DNA from: Gentiana macrophylla
Taxonomy: Eukaryota > Streptophyta > Magnoliopsida > Gentianales > Gentianaceae
Reading direction: 5' to 3'
DNA: 64,000 nt
Assembly (NCBI GenBank): GCA_026214975.1
Contig: JAOBSW010000016.1
Span: 186,001-250,000 of the forward strand
Every line of letters starts with the position of its first letter. Position 1 is the first letter of the stretch. The notes under the pieces were generated by a model. It saw only the letters and a program-made list of their open reading frames with translations, was not told the DNA's origin and searched no databases. Positions 54,136 through 64,000 of this stretch are shown here, piece by piece. The position numbers and the translations under genes were made by a program.

Positions 54136-55950
54136 ATGCAAACGAGAAGTAAGAAGGGACCTCTCATCTTTGATCCTGAGCCTGAACGATCTATCCTTAA
54201 AAGAAGGCTTCTCCCTGATTTGGATAAAATGGCGGATCAAGATCCACCAATTCCAAATCGATCCCCAAGCTCGATTAAATTTACTCCTTCAACAAATGCA
54301 AGCTCTGCGACAGAAGCGAGAATCGGCAAGTGGCATAAATCAACAACTTCAACAATTCCGCTTAAAACCAAATTTTAATCAATCGAACGGGACCCCTACA
54401 CCCCATATCTTAATCAAGATTTTCTCGAGGGCATAGACCTATTCGCCCTCCTCGACATGGGAGGAGCGAACTTTGATCTAAAGAACGGAGTAGTTGCTCT
54501 AGTTCAAAATAGCTCTTTCCACGGCCTTTGCTCAAGAAGACCCATACGACTTCTTGTCCACATTCGCATACAAATCGTGAAGCAGTGCCATTATCCTGGT
54601 GTTGATTACGAGATCGTAAAGTTGAAGCTATTTCCTTTTGCTTTAAAAGGTGAAGCAAGCGAGATGGTTTAAATCGTTAGCACATCATTCCTCCATACAT
54701 GGAATGATGTCAAAAGAGCCTTCGCTCTTAAGTGGGTTTCACCAGGCAAGATTATGGAAATGAAACGGGAAATAGCTACGTTTGAGGTTGGAGGATGAGG
54801 CTATTGGCAAGGCTTGGGAGAGATTAAATCTGTTGATGAGGAAGTGCCCCAATCACGGATATGACAGACAGACATGAGTTGTTGGAACTGCTTTTACTGA
54901 GGTGTCTCTCAACCTAATAGAGACTATCTTGACTCCACACTCATGGATCCTTCTTAGGGAGGTGATGAGGGCGCTTTCTGAGTGGTCGAGACCATCGCCA
55001 AGAACAATATGTGGTCGACTCCTAAGAAGACCAATATTGTTAAGAAAGAAGGTACTGCAAGCAATCGATACACAAATCGTTGGTTGCTCAGATGGAATTG
55101 ATAAGCAAGCGGTTGGCCAATCTTGAGATCTGACCTTCGATTCAAATTATCTTGAAACTCAGCAGGACCGAGATGACGGAGGAGGTAAATTTAATGGATA
55201 ATCAAAACCAACCTTCCGAAACTTCAACCGAACTAACTACTCAGGATTTCAAAGACAAAACTTCAATCAAGCCAAGTTACCACGACCCTTCAAATTCGAA
55301 TTCTTTCAACTCGAACTATCAAAGGCGATTCGTAACTCCCAAAGGCCTCAGGTGTTGGAATCAAAATCGAACAACAATCATACCACCTCATGTGTCCTCA
55401 ACACAAATTCGATGAGGTGGTAGACATGGTGAAGACTCGCTCTACTAGTGTTAAAGCAATTGAGAGACAAGTTGGTCAAATGGCGGCACCGGCAAGCAAG
55501 CGAGACCTCACGGTAAACTCCCGAGTTATACCGAGAGAAACCGAAAAGTCGATGTGAATGTTTGCACCGCCATTACACCTCGGTGGGAGTATGGGCAAGA
55601 AGAGGAGTTGAACGCAAGTAACTCGAGAAGTGGTAAGAAGGCTGGACCCGGCAAGATGTCGGGAGCGAGTAGCCCCTCCCGACGCCATGAGTTCAGAGGG
55701 GGAAATCAGAAATCACATGCCAAGAAAGCAACGATGAGGAGGAGCTTAGTGACAATTCTTCGGAGGATGAAAATAATTCGATGATGAGAAAGGAAGGAAA
55801 GTCAGGGGCGTGACTCGACTAAGAAAAAGGAAGAGAAGTTTGTGAGATGGAAGGATAAGGAGGATGAGGCGATAAAGAATCAGGCCACGAGGAATGATAA
55901 AGCCCTTCCTTATCCACCAAAAGGAGAGAAAGCCCTCACTAATGACAAGC
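54136..55950 (+). pseudogene. gag of element C (heavily frameshifted)
   Basis: Starts MQTRSKKGPLIFDPEPERSI at 54136. Recognisable blocks: FDLKNGVVALVQNSSFHGL (54472-54528), VDYEIVKLKLFPFALKGEAS (54601-54660), TIAKNNMW (about 54988), an Asn-rich tail (SNSNSFNSNYQRRF, about 55290-55330). No intact zinc knuckle found. Acidic/basic linker after 55600. Many shifts and stops. Confidence 0.7.
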
Positions 55951-56636
55951 AAGATATGATGGGGTGAGGAGGATACTTAGGGACACTAAAGTGAGTATGC
56001 CCTTAGCCGAGGTATTGTCTGAAATGCCTAAATGTACTAAGTATCTTAAAGAATTTCCAGGAGCAAGAGAAAGCTTCAGTGGAATGGTCAAGAAGTGTTT
56101 GAGAAGATTGCGCAATGGTTTCACTGAAAGTCATTTGTGTAAGCGAGGTGACCTGGCGGACCCTCAATCTCCGTGAGATTGAAGGCCATTTGTTCGAAAA
56201 TGTATTATGCGACTCAGGGGCCTCTATTAATGTGATGCCATTAAATGTATGCAAGAAGCTCGGGCTAGACAAAAGAATGCAAGAACGCCCCATTTCTCTT
56301 GGATGGTAGACAAATCTAGTCAAATCGCAGCCTGGCCATTTGTGTAGCTAATGTTCTCCTTCAAATTGAACATTTAGTCTTCCCTACCATCGGGTTATTC
56401 TAGACTATCCACGACAAGGAGATGCCTCTAATTCTAGGCCGAACCTTTTTAGACACTTCTAACGCCTCATCGACTTACGCAAAGGACAGATTACTTAGAG
56501 TCGGTGACACATCTGTCACCTTCACACGAGGACACATCCCGAAAGAGCCGTAATTGATGAAATATCGTTTGTCGAAGCCATATATGAGGACGGAGGAGAT
56601 GCCTATTATGAAGATGCAATGGAGCTTACAGGCTCA
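55951..56636 (+). pseudogene. protease region of element C (broken)
   Basis: LAEVLSEMPKCTKYLKEF (about 55995-56055), then LFENVLCDSGASINVMPLNV (56190-56250) with a DSG active site, and in shifted frames LILGRTFLDTSNAS (56431-56471). It is cut at 56637 by the inverted block; no RT follows. Confidence 0.75.
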
Positions 56637-57158
56637 GGATCAAAGATGAGAGGTCCCTTCTTACTTCTCGTTTGCATAAACCAGAAGAAAGGAAAGGAAA
56701 GAAATCAACCCTTTGGGGTTGATTAGAATAGGTTTAGAAAAGGTTTAGAAAAAGAAAAGAGAAGAAAGAAAAGAAGTGATGATTGAAGAGACTGAACTGG
56801 CGTCCAGTATGAGTGAACGCTCGTTCAGAGGAAATTCTGGAAGTGGACGCTCGTTCAGATCACTGAACTGGCGTTCAGAAGACAGATTGGGGAGAAACGG
56901 GTGTTTAGAGGTTTGGGCGCGGCGTTTGGTAGTTCGGGCGCTTTCGTCGATCGCCTTAAACGATGCGTAAAAGAAGATTTTAGAACAGACGGGCGTCTGA
57001 AAGGATGGACGCCCGTTTAAAAACTGAAAAACGAAACAGATACAGAAAAGAATAGCAGGAAAGAAAATAAAAACCTAAAATAGTAATAATTAAGGCAATA
57101 AATTTATACGATCTAAAATCTAAGGCAAATCTAAGCTAAATCTAAGGCTTCTAAACTA
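56637..57158 (-). repeat. inverted copy of the C leader and gag start
   Basis: Nearly identical by eye to 53640-54178 in opposite orientation, including the gag start and a palindrome array (56793-57019). The two arms flank a 2.46-kb gag-protease loop. Confidence 0.82.
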
Positions 57159-58008
57159 ACCTATGTCACGATTACTAAGCTAAATAGCGGATAAAACTAA
57201 ACGAATATCGTAAATTAAACTTAACTAAAACGTAAAATCGGGCGAAGAGATGATCTAAAGCCAGGAAGGATACGGGCTGCGAACCAATTTAAACTAACTA
57301 ATCTAAGATGCGAGATAAAAGTAAACTAACTAGACAAATTCAAGCTTTTAAGGATTTAAATCAAATTTATAACGAGCAAACGAGATTGATCCACCTATCC
57401 AACAAGCATTGATTCCCTATCTCGATTATATTGCGTTTTTATTGAGTTGTGATTCACCTTACCTAAACATGAACCCTAATTCCTTAGAAAGTTCATCTAT
57501 CAATCTATTATCTTCCGATGTAAGATTAACGCGTTTAATAACCAAAGGTGCAAACTTTGTGTTTATAATCTAGTAATCAGACCTATTAACTTCCGTTATG
57601 ATAGATTCGAATTACTATTCTTATTCATGGTGATCTAGGGTTTATTAAGACTTCCATCAACAATAACCAATCAACACATGCATATCTTCCGATATAAAAG
57701 CAAATTAAACATGAATAAGCATGAATGAGAAACAACCTTTATTAAAAACTCACAGTATAATCGAAGAAAACGAAATCAACAATTGTTGGACGGCTTCACA
57801 ATACTCTTTTGATGAAGCTTTTAGCCTCTGAACATCCTCAGCAACTCAAATTTGCAGAAACAGTGCATAAAAAGTAACTAGTGTTTAATCTAAACTAAGA
57901 GCATAAAAATAGGAATAAAAAGATGAAAAACGCAGCCTAAAGCCGCCCCTAGGTTTAGGGTTTTGAATAATGTGAGTATGATCCTCTTTTGTGGAGAAAA
58001 CAGCCGAC

Positions 58009-58016
58009 TATATATA
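58009..58016 (-). promoter_or_regulatory. LTR TATA box, block D
   Basis: Minus strand TATATATA, 32 bp after the palindrome array. Confidence 0.62.
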
Positions 58017-58048
58017 GATTTCAAAGTCGGTTCTGCTAAGTCGGCCAC

Positions 58049-58197
58049 CGGACGCCCGTCTGAAACCTTGAACGCCCGTCCACTCTTCAATAAAACTTGA
58101 ATCGGGCGAGTCATGACCAGACGCTCGCCCATCCATCCAGCGTCACTCCAGCGTCCAAACTTCACGAATCAAAGGTGACATCCTGGACGCTCGTTCA
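58049..58197 (-). repeat. palindrome array in LTR of block D
   Basis: Motifs CGGACGCCCGTCTG, TTGAACGCCCGTCCA, CAGACGCTCGCCCA, TGGACGCTCGTTCA and weaker ones. Same position relative to the TATA box as in A and C. Confidence 0.7.
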
Positions 58198-58594
58198 ATT
58201 ACATCGAGGCGCCCGCCCACCGGACGGAGATTGCAGACGCCGATTTGATATGATCGATTTTGATTTATTTATCTTTATCTCTTCTATCTCTATCCTACTT
58301 CTTCATTATCTCTTTTATCATCAATTAGCTCGAACTTAATCAACCTTTGATCATCTTTTGAGCCTCAAACATGTATCTATAACACATAAAAACATCGCAA
58401 AATGTAATAATGCTCAAATAATCATAAAATCACAATTAAAACGCCAAAATTAACCAAGTTTGCGATTAACTCATTTAAAATCTCATTTGCTCAATATATC
58501 CATTAAACCCTCGTTTCTTATGCAATTTAGTACAAATACGGGGAAAAATATCATAGAATATAGCGTTATAAATCGTATAAATTCACCCTTAACA

Positions 58595-58633
58595 ACTCCC
58601 CCACACTTAAGCTTTTGCTCGTCCCGAGCAAAA
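58595..58633 (-). other. 3' hairpin plus polypurine tract, block D
   Basis: Perfect 9-bp hairpin, arms TTTTGCTCG and CGAGCAAAA, loop GGA (58613-58633), 2 nt before TTAAGTGTGGGGGAGT, which abuts the LTR. Confidence 0.75.
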
Positions 58634-59252
58634 CAAAACAAAAGTTAGGCTCGAGAGAAGAACAGGCATCTAAACATGCATAACACATATCCAATAAATC
58701 AGAAGAACACCCTTGTGCGTGTGCATAGCCATAATAAACTTCCACTATATCCAAACTCGAGAAACTCAAAGCAAAACTAGCTAATACCCCCTTGTAGACT
58801 AGTAATAAAGGACACTCATAAGATGCACCCTACAAACGTGACATATCCCGAAAAGAATGATCGAATATATCTAGGGCCTTTCTGAAATACTCAGAGGATA
58901 ATCCCTACAACATATCTATCAGTTTATACTGGGGATAAGGCAGACGATAACTTAGTCTTATATACATTTCATAACACTTTATCAGTTGATTTAACTTTTC
59001 ACTTAAAACACACATCAGAATGAGCTCTTGCCCTGTCATAGCAGAATAGGACATTTCGAGATAATACCCTACCTTACTCCAATCATAAGGCAGCTTCTTC
59101 TGACTGTCGTGAGCTTTTAGTCATAACACTTTATCAGTTGATTTAACTTTTCAAAAACAAAAACAACAGCGTCGGAAAAATTTCAAAAATTTTAGCTCAT
59201 TTGCATAGAAACATTACGAATTAAGCAAATGTGTAGATACATATCGAAACAT
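58634..59252 (-). other. 3' non-coding region of block D
   Basis: No gene. Its distal half aligns with the truncated end of A at 7550-7667. A direct repeat of CATAACACTTTATCAGTTG occurs at about 58969 and 59124. Confidence 0.6.
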
Positions 59253-59293
59253 TCCCCTCCCCCACACTTAAAAATCAACATGTCCTCATGTTG
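59253..59293 (-). other. internal hairpin plus polypurine tract, block D
   Basis: Perfect 7-bp hairpin CAACATG/CATGTTG, loop AGGA (59276-59293), then TTTAAGTGTGGGGGAGGGG on the minus strand. About 640 bp before the LTR. Confidence 0.65.
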
Positions 59294-59689
59294 TGCAAAA
59301 CGAAAGAAAAAGGAAAAGACTTAGCTGATTTAAATCGAAACTCGAATCGTTGGTCAGGCCGGAGCCTTCATAATGATATCAAGAATGCGTAACCAGACAA
59401 TGTAGATACCTGCACATCTTAGACAACATGGAACCATCTCGGGGAAAACGGGGAGTCATACCAACATGAAAAGAGATATCAAAAATGAAGATAAAGCAAA
59501 GTGAGAGCACTCAATACATCCAGAAAGTTGAAACACAGTTGAAATGAAAGTACGCGCGCCTTATGGCTTACATGATCCATCGAAAATAAATAGTAGCAAT
59601 ATCAAAATTACAACGAACCTTATAAGTAAAAATGTCAATACAAAACAACCAACGTGAAAATAGACAAATAAGATCAAGGTTGGCTCGGT

Positions 59690-61173
59690 GCCGCAGAATC
59701 ATCGGTGGAGGATCGAGAGGAGGTCCAGAAAGGTGGTGCCGTAGCCCGATTTGCCGAGTCAGCCGCTTCCTCATCGAAGATGACTCGAGTCGTGTAGAGC
59801 ATCCGCAATGACCCGCTCAATCTCATCAACAAAGAGATAATCAACGGAGCTCGGATTGAAGATTACGCCGCCCCGCGGTTGCCGGCCTTCACATATACAC
59901 CGTAGGATCGTCAAAATGTTGTTCGTGTATCCCGAATATCACCGAGCCATTCCCGGAAACTATTTGCCATGCTTAACCGCATCCCGGCGGCCGGGAGATA
60001 AAGGGGAAGGAGGATGCACGAGGCGCTGCCGATGAACCAGGCTCGAGAGGTGCCTCCGGCTCGTAATGTCCCGAGGGCTTACTCTTTTCCCTTTGTAAAG
60101 GCCTCGGGTTCTTCGGCTTATGATCCGCCCCAAACTCAGGCACACCGGCATCGAGGCACAAACTGTGGATCAAATGAGGGACGATCAAGCTCCGTGTATA
60201 AACCTTCTGATTGATCGAGATCTCGTCATACAATGCCTGTCCCACATCCACATTCAAGCCAAATGTCAACGCATACAACATGCCCAGGTCACCTATATGA
60301 AAATGTGTCAAGTTGTTCTTAGGCAACAACCGACTCTGAATGAATCGACCTTTGGACCTTCCAATCCTCCGTCCAGGTCGTGGTAACCAACTCCTTCCGG
60401 TCTCCTCCCGGTCTCAACGTCCAGGCCACATCCGGGCAAACTCTCAATCTCAACTCCTCCAAAGGATCCTGTCCCAAACTCTGTCTATGCACAATCTCCT
60501 CCTTATAATCCCGACCCTCGAAAGCCGCTAAGTTGTATTTCTGATTAATCACCTCCGGTGTAAAGGGAACTTCTACCCCTCGAACCACGACTACCTTTGT
60601 CCCCAAGTCGGTTTCAGAACAGTTTGCATAAAATTCCCGAACTAGGGAGCTATTCACCGGGGTAGTCGGGATTGTCATCAAGGCTTCCCACTTCCTATCC
60701 TTAAGCAACTTAACGAACCCCGGATCGACCTTCGCCTCCAAAATAGCCCTCTCAACCAACATGTTTCTCGAAAAGTAATGTTTAGTATAAACTTCATGGG
60801 CTCTAGGGTTCACGAATCGACGAGGCAATGGCATCGGGGCAACGGTTTTAGATTTCTTTCTAGGAGGGGCTGCCCTAGGTACAACTGGTTCCTCTTCCCG
60901 GGTAGTATCGACAGTTTCCTCAGCCCTAGACGAACCTCCACCTCTCTGAACTCTAGGCATCCGTACCAAAGGCACATCATCATCCGTCTCAGACTCCGAG
61001 GTTGGCTCATCTCTTAAGGTCGCCCTAGTTTGGGTGGCTCTAGGGGGTTGCTCACGAATACTCACACCCCGGTTAGGATCAACTAAGGTAGGGTCAATCT
61101 CTTTACGCTTTTTCCCCGCCTCCCGGGCCACTTCCTTACCATGCCTCTTCACGACTGCCTTCTTATGAACCAT
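59690..61173 (-). pseudogene. env-like protein, putative plant transposon domain (D)
   Basis: ATG at 61173 (MVHKKAVVKRHGKEVARE), the same start as in A; the frame is open further upstream but that part would be intron. Domain blocks LVREFYANCSETDLGTK and VEVPFTPEVINQKYNLA. One extra T near 60350 shifts the frame after WTEDWKVQ; the next frame resumes KNNLTHFHIGDLGMLYALTF and reads through NPRPLQREKSKPSG, where A has stops. The tail decays after about 59970. Confidence 0.75.
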
Positions 61174-61201
61174 TTCCACGCCTAGTCCAAACCAAACAAT
61201 C

Positions 61202-61455
61202 CTAATGTGCACAAAAGATACCCGTTTAACATCCAAAGCGGGATTTCAAAACAACCAAACCACATCCACCACCATAACCATCACCAAACAATCCATTCAT
61301 CACCCATCACAACACCACATCACCAAAACAGAGCAGAAAGAAACACCAAAACCAGAAAAAAAACAAATTAAGGTGACATTCAAGAAAACGAGCCGACCCA
61401 AAGATCGAACTCACAAAAACGTGAATGAAATCCAGAAAAGTTGTTACTAACTTAC
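61202..61455 (-). other. candidate 5' leader intron of env-like unit (D)
   Basis: Donor CTACTCG/GTAAGTTAG (61456/61455) and acceptor CACATTAG/GATTGTT (61202/61201), 254 nt. Matches the 259-nt candidate in A in both sites and position. Confidence 0.55.
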
Positions 61456-61597
61456 CGAGTAGGGTGAGTAGATGTTGATCGAGGTGAAAACGAGTCCAAA
61501 CAACACAAAAATGACCTCCAAAATCAAATTTTTCTTCCAAAAAGTCGGACTGCAATGGGGTCTGATTCTCCAAAAATATCGTGTTTTGGGGGACTTG

Positions 61598-61956
61598 ATA
61601 AAAGGTTCAGGCCCATCTATTATGCTAGTCGTACCTTGAACCCGGCTCAATGCAATTATACTACGACTGAGAAGGAATTCTTAGCCGTCGTCTTTGCCAT
61701 TGACAAGTTTAGAAGCTATCTTCTCGGGTCTCAAGTTGTTGTATGGACAGATCACGCAGCTTTACGCTACCTTATGGATAAAGCAGATGCAAAACCAAGG
61801 TTACTTAGATGGATTTTAATTCTACAAGAGTTTGACCTTGTGATTAAAGATAAGAAAGGTAGTGAGAATATTGTGGCTGATCATTTATCTCGCTTAGTAA
61901 ATGAGGGTGCAGAGAATCACAATGATATAGGCATTGATTTCCGATCGAGCAATTGA
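61598..61956 (+). pseudogene. RNase H region of element C
   Basis: [87 protein letters not shown]. All conserved blocks including TDH are intact, but the N-terminal Asp-containing part and the whole RT are missing because block D precedes it. Open to 61956. Confidence 0.85.
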
Positions 61957-63555
61957 TGAAGCTTGAAACGGTTAGGCCGTGGTATGTCGACTACGTCAAC
62001 TATTTAGCGAGTGGTCATTTAGAGGACATGACGTATCGAGAGAAGAAAAGTTCTTTTCGATCTTAAATATCTCGTATGGGAAGATCCTTATTTGTTGAGT
62101 GCAGTAAAGACGGGTTGCTTCAAGGTGTGTGTTCCGAGCATGATCAAGTGGGATATTCGGAGCAATGCCATAGCGGTCCTACCGGAGGTCACTATGGAAC
62201 ACGAAGACGGTTGCAAAGATTCTTCAAGCTGGATTCTCTTGGCCGACTCTGTTTAAAGATCTGAAGCCTTTTGTAAAGGTTGTGATAGGTGCCGAGACCC
62301 GACGGCGCGAGTAGTCGGATGGAAATGCCACTTAAGCCCATTCTTGAATGCGAAGTTTTCGATGTATAGGGCATAGATTTTATGGGACCCTTTCCATCCT
62401 CATGTGGTAATAAGTATATCCTCGTCTGTGTGGATTATGTTTCAAAGTGGGTCGAGGCCATAGCTACCCAAACTAATGATCATAAAGTCGTGAAGAAATT
62501 CTTGCAAAAGAATATCTTTACTAGATTCGGCTGTCCGAGAGCACTCATTAGTGATGAAGGCACTCACTTTTGCAATGCGCCGCTTGACAAGATCCTTGAG
62601 AAGTATGGTGTCAAACATAAGATTGGTACACCATATCATCCTCAAACTAGTGGCCAAGTCGAGGTAAGCAACCGTGAGCTTGAAAAGAATTTTTGAGAAG
62701 ACCGTGAACAACAATCGATCTAATTGGAGTCTTAAGTTGGATGACGCGTTGTGGGCTTATCGTACTGCATTCAAAACCCCGATGGGCACGTCACCCTTCC
62801 AAATGGTTTATGGAAAAGCTTGTCATTTACCTGTCGAACTTGAACACAGAGCTTTACGGGCAATTAAATTCTTAAATTTCGATAGCCAACTCGTGGGGAG
62901 AAAAGATTGTTACAATTGAACGAGCTCGACGAATTCGAGACTCGTATGCGCATTTGAGAATGCTAAACTCAAGCAAGGAGAGAACAAAGATACTCCATGA
63001 CGCTAAGATCAAGGACCGAGAATTCAAAGTTGGTGAAATGGCTTTACTTTATAATACTAGACTTCACTGTTTTCCGGTAAACTCAAGTCTAGATGGTCCG
63101 GTCCCTTTGAGATTCTCGAGGTTAATCCTAGTGGAGTAATTACTTTGAACGGGTATGGTAATCAAGCTTTTAAAGTGAATGGCCATCGACTTAAGAAATA
63201 TTTTGGGCAACCAAAGGAAAAGCCCGAGATTCTTTATTTCCAAAGCGAGAGATGAGAGTACAGATGTCCCGATTTGTGAGGAGATTCCATCTTATTTCTT
63301 TGAGTCGATGACGATGACGCTCCTATATCCACCCGTAAGGTACCTTCTCCCGAGACCCCGAGAAAGGTTAGTTAGCACCCTATGCCGATCGTGCGCAAGA
63401 ACAAGAAGAAGAGAGTCAGTGTAGTTTGGAGAGAAAAGTTTAATGATCTTATTGCGCACTTGACTTGTTGTTGTGGTGAAAATCATTTCCGCCCCAGTGC
63501 TCCTGATTCGGATACTGAGGTGGCTGTTAAACCAAAGTGGCCCGATCCGGGTTGA
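61957..63555 (+). pseudogene. integrase of element C (frameshifted)
   Basis: Zinc domain remnant ([13 protein letters not shown], then a C-x2-C near 62270-62290). In the catalytic core TAG replaces the Trp before GIDFMGPF (62368); then SDEGTHF and QVEVSN with the Glu (62382-62696). Later [20 protein letters not shown] (62754-62813) and KVGEMALLYNTRL. A Cys cluster HLTCCCGENHF and the end KPKWPDPG match A. Stop TGA at 63553-63555. Several shifts. Confidence 0.85.
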
Positions 63556-63569
63556 TCTTTCGAACTTTG

Positions 63570-63615
63570 TGTCAAGCTATTGACATTAAAAGAGCGCTCC
63601 TAGGAGGCAGCCTAG
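63570..63615 (+). ncRNA. post-stop double hairpin after pol (C)
   Basis: Hairpin 1 TGTCA AGCTAT TGACA (63570-63585), 14-nt linker with AGAGCGCT, hairpin 2 CTAGG AGGCAG CCTAG (63600-63615), starting 14 nt after the pol stop. Relative to A, the inner pair of hairpin 1 changes G-C to A-T on both sides. A pyrimidine tract ending TTTTCTTAG follows. Confidence 0.68.
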
Positions 63616-63928
63616 TTTTCTTTGTTTCCTTTTCTTAGGTTGTTTTGTTTTATTGTGTTAGAAATAATACTTTAGTTGATTTTGTGTTGTTGGTTATTCC
63701 TCTTACGTTCATTGTAAGTGTTATGTGTTGCTCATATACCCCGTGTACCCCGAGATTATATGGTATGTCGAGTGTTGCAGATACTTTTGAGCTGGTTTTG
63801 AGTTACTATCGCCCGGTGTTGTCTATTCGAGTTGTGGCGGTATGTTCATGCTCCGCCCGACCTCCGCTAACTTTCATCCGACAACCACTTTGTTGAAACC
63901 AACTAAGTTTTCTTTCCTTTTATATTTG
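63616..63928 (+). other. non-coding region after pol of element C
   Basis: No homologue of the 132-codon ORF of A is seen here. T-rich; a short ORF at 63645 has no support. Confidence 0.5.
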
Positions 63929-63967
63929 CACATTCTGAGGACATAATGTGATTTAAGTGTGGGGGTG
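63929..63967 (+). other. hairpin plus polypurine tract after pol, element C
   Basis: CACATT/AATGTG with a 10-nt loop containing GAGGAC (63929-63950), then TTTAAGTGTGGGGGTG. What follows is not LTR, so this is an internal tract. Confidence 0.5.
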
Positions 63968-64000
63968 TTTGGGTATGTTTTTATGCTATATCCTTTGAAA

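Larger units (their letters stand above)
57160..58594 (-). repeat. LTR of block D (3' end truncated)
   Basis: Minus strand starts TGTTAAGGGTGAATT at 58594. It runs through the palindrome array and TATA box and then aligns with the A LTR (AAAGCCAGGAAGGAT at 57259 against 18122) until 57160, where it joins leader sequence directly. The last ~150 bp of the LTR, the PBS and the first part of the leader are missing. Confidence 0.75.
56637..61597 (-). mobile_element. inverted Athila-type block D inside C
   Basis: Minus strand order from 61597 down: leader exon/intron, env-like ORF, 3' region with internal polypurine tract, hairpin plus polypurine tract, LTR lacking its last ~150 bp and PBS, element leader, first codons of gag. 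An LTR in the middle with env on one side and gag on the other is the layout of a tandem or circle junction, not of a simple insertion. No target-site duplicate or terminal LTR is seen. It replaces the RT of C. Confidence 0.65.
51858..64000 (+). mobile_element. Athila-type gypsy element C (interrupted by block D)
   Basis: 5' LTR 51858-53424, PBS, leader, gag, protease (to about 56600), then inverted block D (56637-61597), then RNase H, integrase, double hairpin and an internal polypurine tract. The RT domain is missing at the junction with D. The 3' part is beyond the window. It shares PBS, palindrome arrays and gene blocks with A. Possible target duplicate ATTAT at 51853-51857. Confidence 0.82.

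Noticed and set aside
55554..55784. Separate plus-strand gene after gag of C
   Set aside because: Continuous with the degraded gag-protease linker of C.
1..64000. Host protein-coding genes, tRNA or rRNA genes
   Set aside because: I looked for long undamaged frames, familiar plant domains and tRNA boxes and found none beyond retroelement genes; a covariance-model scan was not possible here.

Overview
The window is intergenic DNA from a large, repeat-rich plant genome, most likely a eudicot. It is almost entirely LTR retrotransposons nested in one another. I see no convincing host gene, no tRNA or rRNA gene and no CRISPR array. Plant origin follows from the lineages present: a Ty1/copia Sirevirus, several Ty3/gypsy Athila-type elements (primer site TGGCGCCGTTGCCGGGGA, env-like ORF of the plant-specific 'putative plant transposon protein' type), Tat-type gypsy elements, a TRIM, a LINE tail and a non-autonomous LTR element. 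Nearly all coding regions carry stops or frameshifts.

Layout. 1-7282: 3' part of a Sirevirus (plus strand). 7283-19369: Athila-type element A (minus strand), cut at its 3' end by the Sirevirus. 19370-24365: 3' part of a second Athila-like element (Athila2, plus), cut by A. 24366-26595: 3' end of a Tat-like element (Tat3) with an antisense ORF. 26596-33335: AT-rich spacer and a direct duplication of a non-coding copia-like unit; the second copy later received a LINE tail and a TRIM. 33518-34883: two Tat LTRs head to head. 34207-41588: Tat1 internal sequence interrupted by an Athila2-type solo LTR (35106-40875), itself interrupted by a complete 4.4-kb non-autonomous element (36396-40784, TSD GTGGG). 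41589-47437: gypsy element B (minus), gag-protease only. 47438-51857: Tat2 (plus), cut within its reverse transcriptase. 51858-64000: Athila-type element C (plus), interrupted at 56637-61597 by an inverted block D (minus). Nesting order on the left is Tat3, Athila2, A, Sirevirus. On the right it is Tat1, B, Tat2, C, D.

The main discovery concerns the A/C/D family, which carries a second transcription unit and a set of small RNA-like structures. In A, in transcription order, one sees: gag-pol; a double hairpin 10 nt after the pol stop; a 132-codon ORF of unknown function; a second double hairpin 15 nt after that stop; an array of GGACG-NN-CGTCC palindromes; a TATATATA box; a GTAAG...TAG leader intron; the env-like ORF; and a hairpin-polypurine-tract module. 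The same palindrome array lies 32-33 bp upstream of the TATA box in all three LTRs of this family. The double hairpin recurs after the pol stop of C and, degraded, after the protease of B, with compensatory base changes. All functional readings of these signals are inference from sequence alone.
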